A program made the translations under genes and the position numbers. A stretch of 64,000 nt of DNA. It comes from Streptomyces sp. NBC_01451. GTDB taxonomy: Bacteria > Actinomycetota > Actinomycetes > Streptomycetales > Streptomycetaceae. The notes beneath the pieces are model-generated. The model had not been told where the DNA came from. It did not search any database and was given only the letters and a program-made list of their open reading frames with translations. Location of the stretch: positions 2,232,001 to 2,296,000 of the forward strand of contig NZ_CP109479.1 in assembly GCF_036227485.1 (NCBI RefSeq), in the 5' to 3' direction. Below are positions 16,914 to 25,002 of the stretch, in pieces (position 1 is the stretch's first letter; each line of letters starts with the position of its first letter).

Positions 16914-18304
16914 TTGGCCGCCTCCTCGTCGGTGTCGGTGGCTTCGATCGTGGCCTCGGCCTCGGGGTCCTGGGGCGGATCCGCGTCCTCGGCGGTCTCG
17001 CCGGAGACCGGCTCGTAGACGAGCACCGCGCGGTTGTCGGGGCGCAGCCGGTCCTTGGCGGCCTGCTGGACCTCCTCGGCCGTGACGTCGAGCACGCGCT
17101 CCACGGCGGTCAGGGCGAGCTGCGGGTCGCCGAACAGCACCGCGAAACGGCACAGTTCGTCGGCGCGGCCCGAGACCGTGCCGAGCCGGTCGAGCCACTC
17201 GCGCTCCAACTGGGCCTGGGCGCGTTCCATTTCCTCGGCCGTGGGGCCCTCCGCGGCGAACCGGGCGAGCTCCTCGTCGACGGCGGCCTCGATGACCGGC
17301 ACCTCGACGTCCGCGGAGGTCTTCACGTCCAGCCACCCCAGGGAGGGTGCTCCGGCCAGCCGCAGCAGGCCGAAGCCGGCCGCCACCGCCGTACGGTCCC
17401 GCCGTACGAGCCGGTTGTAGAGCCGGGAGGACTCGCCGCCGCCGAGGACGGTGAGCGCCAGGTCGGCCGCGTCGCACGCGCGCGTGCCGTCCTCCGGGAG
17501 CCGGTAGGCGGCCATCAACGCGCGCGCGGGGACCTCCTCCTCGACGACCTCGCGCAGTTCCTCGCCGATGACGTCGGGGAGGGCGCCGGAGCGCGGCGCG
17601 GGCTTGCCGTCGTGCCCGGCGATGGATCCGAAGTACTTCTCGACCCAGGCGAGCGTCTGGACGGGGTCGATGTCCCCGACGACCGACAGGACGGCGTTGT
17701 TGGGCGCGTAGTACGTGCGGAAGAACGCGCGCGCGTCCTCCAGCGTCGCCGCGTCCAGATCGGCCATGGAGCCGATCGGCGTGTGGTGGTAGGGGTGGCC
17801 CTCCGGGTAGGCGAGGGCGGTCAGCTTCTCGAACGCCGTCCCGTACGGGACGTTGTCGTAGCGCTGCCGCCGCTCGTTCTTGACGACGTCCCGCTGGTTC
17901 TCCATCGACTCGTCGTCGAGGGCCGCGAGCAGCGAGCCCATGCGGTCGGCCTCCAGCCAGAGCGCGAGCTCCAGTTGGTGGGTGGGCATGGTCTCGAAGT
18001 AGTTGGTGCGCTCGAAGCTGGTGGTCCCGTTGAGCGAGCCGCCCGCGCCCTGGACCAGTTCGAAGTGGCCGTTGCCCTTCACCTGGCCCGAACCCTGGAA
18101 CATCAGGTGCTCGAAGAGGTGAGCCAGGCCGGTACGGCCCTTGACCTCGTGGCGCGACCCGACGTCGTACCAGAGGCACACCGCTGCGACCGGGGTCAGG
18201 TGGTCCTCGGAGAGCACCACGCGCAGCCCGTTGGCGAGGCGGTGCTCTGTCGCTGTCAGGCCGCCGGAGCCTGCCTCGGCTGTGGCCGTGTGACCCATGG
18301 GCAT
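16910..18304 (-). CDS. M16-family zinc peptidase, catalytic subunit
   Basis: A 464-residue processing-peptidase-like metalloprotease. The inverted zinc motif HLFEH lies at residues 62-66 and the third ligand region NERRQRYDN near 145. The glycine-rich loop region and C-terminal M16 domain are intact. It should cleave peptides inside a clamshell chamber together with the zinc-less partner downstream. The ATG at 18304 has GAAGGG six bases upstream; a longer frame extends upstream but gives unconserved sequence. No signal peptide is visible, so the protein is probably cytoplasmic. Substrates are unknown. Confidence 0.9.
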   Translation of the reverse strand: MPMGHTATAEAGSGGLTATEHRLANGLRVVLSEDHLTPVAAVCLWYDVGSRHEVKGRTGLAHLFEHLMFQGSGQVKGNGHFELVQGAGGSLNGTTSFERTNYFETMPTHQLELALWLEADRMGSLLAALDDESMENQRDVVKNERRQRYDNVPYGTAFEKLTALAYPEGHPYHHTPIGSMADLDAATLEDARAFFRTYYAPNNAVLSVVGDIDPVQTLAWVEKYFGSIAGHDGKPAPRSGALPDVIGEELREVVEEEVPARALMAAYRLPEDGTRACDAADLALTVLGGGESSRLYNRLVRRDRTAVAAGFGLLRLAGAPSLGWLDVKTSADVEVPVIEAAVDEELARFAAEGPTAEEMERAQAQLEREWLDRLGTVSGRADELCRFAVLFGDPQLALTAVERVLDVTAEEVQQAAKDRLRPDNRAVLVYEPVSGETAEDADPPQDPEAEATIEATDTDEEAAK

Positions 18305-18696
18305 GTACGTCCCTTCGATCGCGGATGCGGTTGTTGCAACCGCTGTTTTCCTGCCGGTCCTGCCACTGTATGCAAGCGTGTGGAGTGCTGGCGAAGTTCC
18401 CGGCGGACGTACGCCGACAGCGAGATTCCCCGCCTTCCAGGCGGTACGTTTCAGCATCAGCGGCCATGGCCCAACACCGCCGCAGGCACGGGCCTTGGTC
18501 CGCGTTGTCAGTGCGGCAGTCCACAATGGTCCGCGTCAGATCCCGTTCATGTCTCAGCAGGAGTGAGCCACAGGGGCGCGTCGGTGTCGAGAGGGCGAGC
18601 GCGCGGAGGCCCGCAGGGCTGAGCACGATCGGGCTCTCGACACCGATACAGGCACCCCGTAGGCGAACGACCAGGAATCAGAAGGAGCCGGCAGCG
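18305..18696. other. Divergent intergenic region, M16 peptidase / parC
   Basis: About 390 bases with no supported gene. It should contain promoters in both directions and holds the long inverted repeat listed separately. Confidence 0.5.
18581..18646 (+). promoter_or_regulatory. Long-armed inverted repeat in the parC leader
   Basis: Arms TCGGTGTCGAGAG (18581-18593) and its exact complement (18634-18646) are 13 bp each, separated by 40 bases. The right arm ends 50 bases upstream of the parC start, so it could form a leader stem-loop or be a looping-protein operator. Confidence 0.55.
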
Positions 18697-21153
18697 ATGG
18701 CCCGCCGCACCACGAAGACCCCGCCGCCCGATGACTTCGAGGAGCGGATCCTCGACATCGACGTCGTCGACGAGATGCAGGGCTCCTTCCTCGAGTACGC
18801 GTACTCGGTCATCTACTCCCGAGCCCTGCCCGACGCCCGCGACGGTCTCAAACCCGTACACCGTCGCATCGTGTACCAGATGAACGAGATGGGCCTGCGC
18901 CCCGACCGCGGCTATGTGAAGTGCGCCCGCGTCGTCGGCGAGGTCATGGGTAAGCTGCACCCGCACGGCGACTCGTCGATCTACGACGCCCTGGTGCGTC
19001 TCGCCCAGCCGTTCTCCATGCGCGTGCCGCTGGTCGACGGCCACGGCAACTTCGGGTCGCTGGGCAACGACGACCCGCCGGCCGCCATGCGGTACACCGA
19101 GGCCCGCATGGCCGACGCGACGTCCCTGATGACGGAGTCGATCGAAGAGGACACGGTCGACTTCGCCCCCAACTACGACGGCCAGGAGCAGGAACCGGTG
19201 GCGCTGCCCGCCGCCTTCCCGAACCTGCTGGTGAACGGCGCGTCGGGCATCGCCGTCGGCATGGCCACGAACATGCCGCCGCACAACCTCGGCGAGGTCA
19301 TCTCGGCCGCCCGGCACCTCATCCGCCACCCGGCCGCCGATCTCGACACCCTGATGCGGCACGTCCCCGGCCCCGACCTGCCCACCGGCGGCCGGATCGT
19401 CGGCCTCGCCGGGATCAGGGACGCGTACGAGACGGGCCGCGGCACGTTCCGGATCCGCGCCACGGTGTCGGTGGAGAACGTGACGGCGCGCCGGGTGGGC
19501 CTGGTCGTCACCGAACTGCCGTTCACCGTCGGCCCGGAGAAGGTGATCGCCAAGATCAAGGACCTGGTCGGCTCGAAGAAGCTCCAGGGCATCGCCGACG
19601 TCAAGGACCTCACCGACCGCAGTCACGGCCTGCGCCTGGTCATCGAGATCAAGAACGGCTTCGTGCCGGAAGCCGTCCTGGAACAGCTCTACAAGCTGAC
19701 GCCGATGGAGGAGTCCTTCGGCATCAACAACGTGGCGCTGGTGGACGGCCAGCCCCTCACCCTGGGGCTCAAGGAGCTCCTGGAGGTCTATCTCGACCAC
19801 CGCTTCGAGGTCGTACGGCGCCGTTCGGAGTTCCGCCGCGGCAAGCGCCGCGACCGGCTGCACCTGGTCGAGGGCCTGCTCACCGCACTGGTGGACATCG
19901 ACGAGGTCATCCGGCTGATCCGCTCCAGCGACAACTCCGCTCAGGCGAAGGAACGCCTGATGGAGCGGTTCTCCCTCTCCGAGATCCAGACGCAGTACAT
20001 CCTGGACACCCCGCTGCGTCGGCTGACCCGGTTCGACCGCATCGAGCTGGAGTCCGAGAAGGAGCGGCTGGCCGCCGAGATCGCGGAGCTGACCCGGATC
20101 CTGGAGTCGGACGCGGAGCTCCGCAAGCTGGTCTCGACCGAACTGGCCGCGGTGGCCAAGAAGTTCGGCACCGAGCGGCGTACGGTACTGCTGGAGTCGG
20201 CCGGCGCCGCCCCCGCGGCCGGCGTCCCGCTCCAGGTGGCCGACGACCCGTGCCGGGTCCTGCTCTCGTCCACGGACCTGCTGGCGCGTACGGCGAACGG
20301 CGAGCCGTTCCCGGCGGACGAGGACGGTCGGCGCGCGAAGCACGACCTGATCGTCTCCGCGGTGCCCGCGACGGCACGGGGCGAGGTGGGTGCGGTGACG
20401 TCGGCCGGGCGCCTGCTGCGGATCAACGTCATCGATCTCCCCCGGCTCCCGGACACCATGGCGGCGCCCAACCTCTCCGGCGGCGCCCCGCTGTCGGAGT
20501 TCCTCTCCCTGGAGGACGGCGAGACGGTGGTCTGCCTGACGACGCTCGACGAGTCGTCCCCGGGCCTCGCGATCGGCACGGAACAGGGTGTCGTCAAGCG
20601 GGTGGTCCCCGACTATCCCTCCAACAAGGAGGAGTTGGAGGTCATCACGCTCAGGGACGGCGACCGGATCGTCGGCGCCGCAGAGCTGCGCACCGGCGAG
20701 GAGGACCTGGTCTTCATCACGGACGACGCCCAGTTGCTGCGCTTCCAGGCCGCCCATGTCCGCCCCCAGGGCCGCCCGGCCGGCGGCATGGCCGGCATCA
20801 AGCTCACGGACGGCGCCAAGGTGATCTCGTTCACGGCGGTGGACCCGGCGGTCGACGCGGTCGTCTTCACGGTCGCGGGCTCGCGGGGCACGCTGGACGA
20901 CTCGGTGCAGACGACTGCGAAGCTGACCCCCTTCGACCAGTACCCGCGCAAGGGCCGCGCCACCGGCGGCGTCCGCTGCCAGCGGTTCCTGAAGGGTGAG
21001 GACTGTCTGTCCCTGGCCTGGGCGGGCCCCGCACCGGCGCGGGCGTCCCAGAAGAACGGCACCCCGGCGGACCTCCCGGAGATGGACCCGCGCCGCGACG
21101 GCTCGGGCCTGTCGTTGCCGAAGACGGTGGGTGTGGTGGCGGGCCCGGTGTAG
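18697..21153 (+). CDS. parC: DNA topoisomerase IV subunit A
   Basis: An 818-residue type IIA topoisomerase A subunit that cuts and rejoins DNA to decatenate daughter chromosomes. The quinolone-resistance region HPHGDSSIY lies at residues 88-96 and the catalytic Tyr133 in MRYTEARM. The coiled-coil tower ends in LDTPLRRLTRFD near 435, followed by a six-blade beta-pinwheel tail with GTEQGVVKR-type repeats. Absence of a GyrA box and pairing with the separate parE at 34296-36416 favour topoisomerase IV over gyrase. The ATG at 18697 has AAGGAG about ten bases upstream. It ends one base from the convergent CobW-family gene with no terminator between. Confidence 0.92.
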   Translation: MARRTTKTPPPDDFEERILDIDVVDEMQGSFLEYAYSVIYSRALPDARDGLKPVHRRIVYQMNEMGLRPDRGYVKCARVVGEVMGKLHPHGDSSIYDALVRLAQPFSMRVPLVDGHGNFGSLGNDDPPAAMRYTEARMADATSLMTESIEEDTVDFAPNYDGQEQEPVALPAAFPNLLVNGASGIAVGMATNMPPHNLGEVISAARHLIRHPAADLDTLMRHVPGPDLPTGGRIVGLAGIRDAYETGRGTFRIRATVSVENVTARRVGLVVTELPFTVGPEKVIAKIKDLVGSKKLQGIADVKDLTDRSHGLRLVIEIKNGFVPEAVLEQLYKLTPMEESFGINNVALVDGQPLTLGLKELLEVYLDHRFEVVRRRSEFRRGKRRDRLHLVEGLLTALVDIDEVIRLIRSSDNSAQAKERLMERFSLSEIQTQYILDTPLRRLTRFDRIELESEKERLAAEIAELTRILESDAELRKLVSTELAAVAKKFGTERRTVLLESAGAAPAAGVPLQVADDPCRVLLSSTDLLARTANGEPFPADEDGRRAKHDLIVSAVPATARGEVGAVTSAGRLLRINVIDLPRLPDTMAAPNLSGGAPLSEFLSLEDGETVVCLTTLDESSPGLAIGTEQGVVKRVVPDYPSNKEELEVITLRDGDRIVGAAELRTGEEDLVFITDDAQLLRFQAAHVRPQGRPAGGMAGIKLTDGAKVISFTAVDPAVDAVVFTVAGSRGTLDDSVQTTAKLTPFDQYPRKGRATGGVRCQRFLKGEDCLSLAWAGPAPARASQKNGTPADLPEMDPRRDGSGLSLPKTVGVVAGPV

Positions 21154-21154
21154 G

Positions 21155-22267
21155 TCAGCCGGCCTCTCCGGAGCCCTCCGGGCTCTGCTCCCGTACGTAC
21201 CTCAGGACGCCCCACATGCTGTGCTCGTCGGCGTGTGGGGCGTCGTCCGTGCAGGTCTCAAGGTCCTTGCCGAGGGCGGACGGTCGGATGCCGGACCCGA
21301 TGAGGACGAGGCGGCTGAGCCGCTCCTCGCCGTCGGCCCAGGGCTCGGGGTAGAACCGCAGGAACCGCCCGACGGCATGCACGGCGTACCGGTTGCCCGG
21401 GTCGTGCGGCCCGAAGTCGACGTACCCCTTGATGCGGTAGAGCCCTTCGGGCCTGCTGTCGAGGAAGTCCATCAGCCGACGCGGATGGAGGGGGACCGGA
21501 GAGCTGAAGGAGAGGCTGTCGTAGGCGGCGTGCAGATGCGCGGAGTGGCCCCCCGCACCGCCCTCATGACCGCCTTCGGTCTCCCCGTGCCCGCCCTCCC
21601 CGTGATGGTGCAGGTCGTCGAAGGACAGCTGCCCGATGCGCTCTTCGGTCGGCCGGCAGTCGAAGAGGAACTCGGGGTCCACACGCCCGTAGTCGGCGGG
21701 GACGACAGCGGCGCGGTCGACCAGCCCGCGGACGGTCTCCAGGACCCGCTCACCGCCGTCCGCGACCCGCCCGACCTTGTTGACGACGACGAGATCGGCG
21801 AGGGCGAGATGCCGGTCGACCTCGGGGTGCTTCACCCGCGTGTCGTCGAACTCGACGGCGTCGACGACCTCGACGAGTCCCCCGTACACGACCCGGGGAT
21901 TCTCGCTGGCGAGCACCATCCGGACGAGCTCCTGCGGCTCGGCGAGCCCGCTGGCCTCGATGACGACGACATCGATCCGGGCCGAGGGTTGAGTGAGCCG
22001 ATCAAGATAGACATCGAGCTCGCTCGCATCAACAGCGCAGCACAGACATCCATTGCCCAGCGACACCGTGGAGTCCCCCAGCGCCCCCGCGACGGCCATG
22101 GCGTCGATCTCGATGGCCCCGAAGTCATTGACGATGGCCCCGATACGACTGCCACCGCTGCGGTGGAGGAGATGGTTGAGGAGGGTGGTCTTGCCGGAAC
22201 CGAGGAAGCCGGCGAGGACGATGACAGGGATCTGCCGAGGGCTCTGACCCGGACCCGGCTGACTCAA
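21155..22267 (-). CDS. CobW/ZinU-family GTP-dependent metallochaperone
   Basis: A roughly 370-residue G3E GTPase. It has the P-loop GFLGSGKTTLLN near residue 20, the metal-binding CLCC motif near 66, a His-rich stretch (HHHGEGGHGETEGGH, then HSAHLH) near 235-265, and a C-terminal CobW_C domain beginning YRIKGYVDF. Such proteins deliver zinc or cobalt to target enzymes at the cost of GTP. The G4 motif reads NKVG instead of the usual NKxD, which may weaken guanine selectivity. The TTG at 22267 has GAGAGG six bases upstream and is preferred; upstream in-frame starts add basic, unconserved sequence. No zinc-uptake-regulator box was identified upstream. Confidence 0.87.
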   Translation of the reverse strand: MSQPGPGQSPRQIPVIVLAGFLGSGKTTLLNHLLHRSGGSRIGAIVNDFGAIEIDAMAVAGALGDSTVSLGNGCLCCAVDASELDVYLDRLTQPSARIDVVVIEASGLAEPQELVRMVLASENPRVVYGGLVEVVDAVEFDDTRVKHPEVDRHLALADLVVVNKVGRVADGGERVLETVRGLVDRAAVVPADYGRVDPEFLFDCRPTEERIGQLSFDDLHHHGEGGHGETEGGHEGGAGGHSAHLHAAYDSLSFSSPVPLHPRRLMDFLDSRPEGLYRIKGYVDFGPHDPGNRYAVHAVGRFLRFYPEPWADGEERLSRLVLIGSGIRPSALGKDLETCTDDAPHADEHSMWGVLRYVREQSPEGSGEAG

Positions 22268-22397
22268 TCTGCGGCCTCTCTCACGCCGACGCGCACACCG
22301 GCTCACAGCCCCGCGCGCGTACGAGGAACGAATGCCGCCCCAGGATACGAGCCGGGGAGTCGTCACCGGGTGAACGGTGGCCGGCGGCCGGCCCCGG

Positions 22398-23573
22398 TCA
22401 GACCGTCAAAGGCACCGCCACCGGCGGCACGGGTCCCACGTACCGCGCGGCCGGCCGAATGATCTTCGAGTCCTCCGCCTGCTCCAGGATGTTGGCGCTC
22501 CAGCCCACCACCCGGGCCGCCGCGAAGGTCGGGGTGAACATCTCGCGGGGCAGGCCGCACAGTTCCATGACCACGCCCGCGTAGAACTCGACGTTCGTGT
22601 GCAGTTCGCGGCCCGGCTTGAGTTCGGCCAGGATCGCCTCCACCCTCCGTTCGACCTCGACCGCCAGATCGACCAGCGGGCCGCCGAACTGCCCGGCGAT
22701 GCCCCGGAGCATGCGGGAGCGGGGGTCCTCGGTGCGGTAGACCGGGTGGCCGAAGCCCATGATGCGGTCACCGGCGAGAACGCGTGCGCGGATCCAGGCG
22801 TCGATACGGTCCGTCGTCCCGATCGCGTCCAGGGTGTCCAGCGCGCGGCTCGGGGCGCCGCCGTGCAACGGGCCCGACAGGGCTCCCACCGCCCCCACGA
22901 GACAGGCCGCCACGTCCGCCCCCGTCGACGCGATGACCCGTGCCGTGAAGGTTGATGCATTGAATCCGTGATCAATGGTTGAGATCAAGTATTGCTCGAT
23001 CGCCCTGGCGTGCAGCGGGTCCGGCTCCGATCCCGTCAACATGTACAAGTAGTTGGCCGCATACGGGAGGTCGTCCCGCGGCTCCACGGGATCGAGACCC
23101 CGGCCCAGCCGGTGCAGCGCCGTCAGTACGGTCGGCACCGCGGCCGAGGCGACGAGGGCGTCCGCGAGCCGCTCCTCCGCGTCGGTGTCGTACACGGGAC
23201 GGAAGCCCTTCGCCGCACCGAGCAGGGACAGTGCCGTGCGCATGCCGGCCAGCGGCCCGGACCGGCCACTCGCCGCCGCGATCGCCGGCAACGCGGCCCG
23301 CACCTCGTCCGGCAGCCGCCGCAGCGCCGCGGTCTGCGCGGTGAAGGCGGCGAGACGGCCCGCGTCCGGCAGCTCACCATGGGCCAGGAGATGCCAGACA
23401 TCCTCGAAGCCGCGGGTCTGCGCGAGTTCGACGGCGGAGTACTGACGGTAGTGGTAAAAGCCCTCGCGCCCTCTGACGTCACCAATTCGGGTGTCGGTGA
23501 CGACGACGCCCGCGAGTCCTCGCGGTACGTCGACAACGGTGGTTGCGGCTGTATCGGCCCGGTTGTTCGGCAT
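22398..23573 (-). CDS. Citrate synthase-family protein with Asp-to-Glu change at the catalytic site
   Basis: A 391-residue citrate-synthase fold protein. Substrate-binding motifs are present: LHGGAPSRAL with the first catalytic His near 240, and MGFGHPVYR with the second near 280. The third catalytic position, Asp in the usual NVDFYSG, reads NVEFYAG: the codon is GAG. Glu could still abstract a proton but would alter geometry, so activity as citrate or methylcitrate synthase is uncertain. The start has AGGGAGG five to six bases upstream. It diverges from a second citrate-synthase-like gene that carries a DNA-binding domain, with a shared palindrome between. Confidence 0.88.
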   Translation of the reverse strand: MPNNRADTAATTVVDVPRGLAGVVVTDTRIGDVRGREGFYHYRQYSAVELAQTRGFEDVWHLLAHGELPDAGRLAAFTAQTAALRRLPDEVRAALPAIAAASGRSGPLAGMRTALSLLGAAKGFRPVYDTDAEERLADALVASAAVPTVLTALHRLGRGLDPVEPRDDLPYAANYLYMLTGSEPDPLHARAIEQYLISTIDHGFNASTFTARVIASTGADVAACLVGAVGALSGPLHGGAPSRALDTLDAIGTTDRIDAWIRARVLAGDRIMGFGHPVYRTEDPRSRMLRGIAGQFGGPLVDLAVEVERRVEAILAELKPGRELHTNVEFYAGVVMELCGLPREMFTPTFAAARVVGWSANILEQAEDSKIIRPAARYVGPVPPVAVPLTV

Positions 23574-23625
23574 GTTTCCTCCCTGAACTTGATTCGACTG
23601 TCCATGATTGACTGAAACGATGTCA

Positions 23626-23644
23626 ATATTGATTGAATCAATAT
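23626..23644. promoter_or_regulatory. 19-bp palindrome between divergent citrate-synthase-like genes
   Basis: A perfect palindrome with nine-base arms, ATATTGATT and its complement around a central G. It is strikingly AT-rich for this genome. It lies 53 bases upstream of the minus-strand gene and 28 bases upstream of the plus-strand gene, where an operator for both is expected. Partial copies (TTGATTC, TGATTGA) lie at 23588-23613. Confidence 0.75.
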
Positions 23645-23671
23645 GTAGTCCATGCGGATACGGTGACCCCC

Positions 23672-24928
23672 ATGCGCGATCAGGAACCCGCCCCCGACCA
23701 CACTGGCCGCCGGCTGAGCACCAAGGAGACCGCCGAACTGCTCGGCGTGAAGCCCGAGACCGTGTACGCGTACGTGAGTCGCGGTCAGCTCAGCAGCCGA
23801 CGCGATCCCGGGGGCCGAGGCAGCACCTTCGACGCCACGGAGGTGGAGGCGCTCGCCCGCCGCAACAAACGGGAGGGCAGCGGGAGTTCGTCCTCCGGCG
23901 GCGAGCTGTCCGTACGGACCCGGCTCACCCTCATCGACAAGGACCGCTACTACTTCCGGGGTGTCGACGCCGCCGAGCTGGCCACACGACACTCCTACGA
24001 GGAAGTCGCCGAATGGCTGTGGACCGGCACCCTGCGCCCCGGGGCCTCCTTCACCGCGCCCAAGGCCTCCGTCACCGCCGCCCGCCGCTCCGTCAACGCC
24101 CTGCCGGAGCACAGCGACCCGGTCGACCGGCTCCGGGTCGCCGCCATCGCCGCGGCAGCAGTCGATCCGCTCCGCTTCGACCTCTCCGAGGGCACCGTCC
24201 TGGGCACCGCACGCACCCTCATCCCCACCCTGGTCGCCGCCCTGCCGCCACGCGCACCCGGCCACCGTGACGACGGACCACTGGCCCACCGCCTCTGGGC
24301 CCGGCTCACCGTCCGGATCGCCGACGAGGCGTCGCTGCGCACCCTGGACACGGCACTCGGGCTCCTCGTCGACCACGACCTGGCCGCCTCGACGCTCGCC
24401 GTACGCGTCGCCGCGTCCGCCCGCGCGCACCCCTACGCGGCCGTCTCGGCAGGGCTCGGCGTCCTGGAAGGCCCGCTCCACGGCGCCGCCAGCGGCCTGG
24501 CGCACCGGATGCTCCTCGACGTGCTCGACGAGGGGGACGCGGCTCCCGTCGTCGCGGACGAGCTGCGCGCGGGCCGCCGCGTCCCCGGGCTCGGTCACCG
24601 GCTCTACCCCGGCGAGGACCCACGTGCGCGTGCCCTCTTCGCCCTCCTCGACGAGATGCCCCAGGCCGCGCCCGCCCTCGCCGCGGCGCGGGACGTCGTG
24701 ACGACCGCCGCCCGTCACAGGCCTCTGCACGCCAATGTGGATCTCGCCCTGGCCGTGTTCACCGTCGCCTGCGGCATGGGCGCGTCGGCAGGCGAGACGA
24801 TCTTCGCCATCGCCCGTACGGCGGGCTGGATCGCACACGCCCTGGAGGAGTACGGCGAGCGTCCACTGCGGATGCGCCCGTCCGGAACCTACGTGGGCGA
24901 GCGCCCTCCGCAACCACTCCCGGAGTAA
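23672..24928 (+). CDS. Citrate synthase-like protein with N-terminal helix-turn-helix
   Basis: A 418-residue fusion. Residues ~12-65 form a MerR/excisionase-type helix-turn-helix (LSTKETAELLGVKPETVYAY, then SRRDPGGRGSTFDATEV). The rest is a citrate-synthase domain with LHGAASGLAH, GLGHRLYPG and NVDLALAV, so the three catalytic positions (His, His, Asp) are present. A DNA-binding domain on a metabolic enzyme suggests it senses oxaloacetate, acyl-CoA or citrate and controls transcription, perhaps of itself and its divergent neighbour. This is inference. There is no good ribosome site at the ATG; translation may be leaderless, or an earlier TTG/GTG may be used. Confidence 0.85.
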   Translation: MRDQEPAPDHTGRRLSTKETAELLGVKPETVYAYVSRGQLSSRRDPGGRGSTFDATEVEALARRNKREGSGSSSSGGELSVRTRLTLIDKDRYYFRGVDAAELATRHSYEEVAEWLWTGTLRPGASFTAPKASVTAARRSVNALPEHSDPVDRLRVAAIAAAAVDPLRFDLSEGTVLGTARTLIPTLVAALPPRAPGHRDDGPLAHRLWARLTVRIADEASLRTLDTALGLLVDHDLAASTLAVRVAASARAHPYAAVSAGLGVLEGPLHGAASGLAHRMLLDVLDEGDAAPVVADELRAGRRVPGLGHRLYPGEDPRARALFALLDEMPQAAPALAAARDVVTTAARHRPLHANVDLALAVFTVACGMGASAGETIFAIARTAGWIAHALEEYGERPLRMRPSGTYVGERPPQPLPE

Positions 24929-24983
24929 CCCGACAGCGCCGGAACCACCCGTTCCGCGCGGCTGGAAGTCGCCCCGCTCCAAG

Positions 24984-25002
24984 TCAGGTTAGGCTCACCT
25001 CT
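24984..25002 (+). promoter_or_regulatory. Iron box (DmdR/IdeR/DtxR-type operator)
   Basis: The 19 bases match the actinobacterial iron-box consensus at 16 positions, with core AGGTTAGGCTCACCT. It ends at the base before the GTG start of the next gene. In Streptomyces, DmdR1 with Fe(II) binds such boxes and represses. Confidence 0.85.

Noticed and set aside
18697..21153. Gyrase subunit A as the identity of the parC-like gene
   Set aside because: The C-terminal region lacks a clear GyrA box, and the partner in the same window is a ParE-length B subunit; topoisomerase IV fits better.
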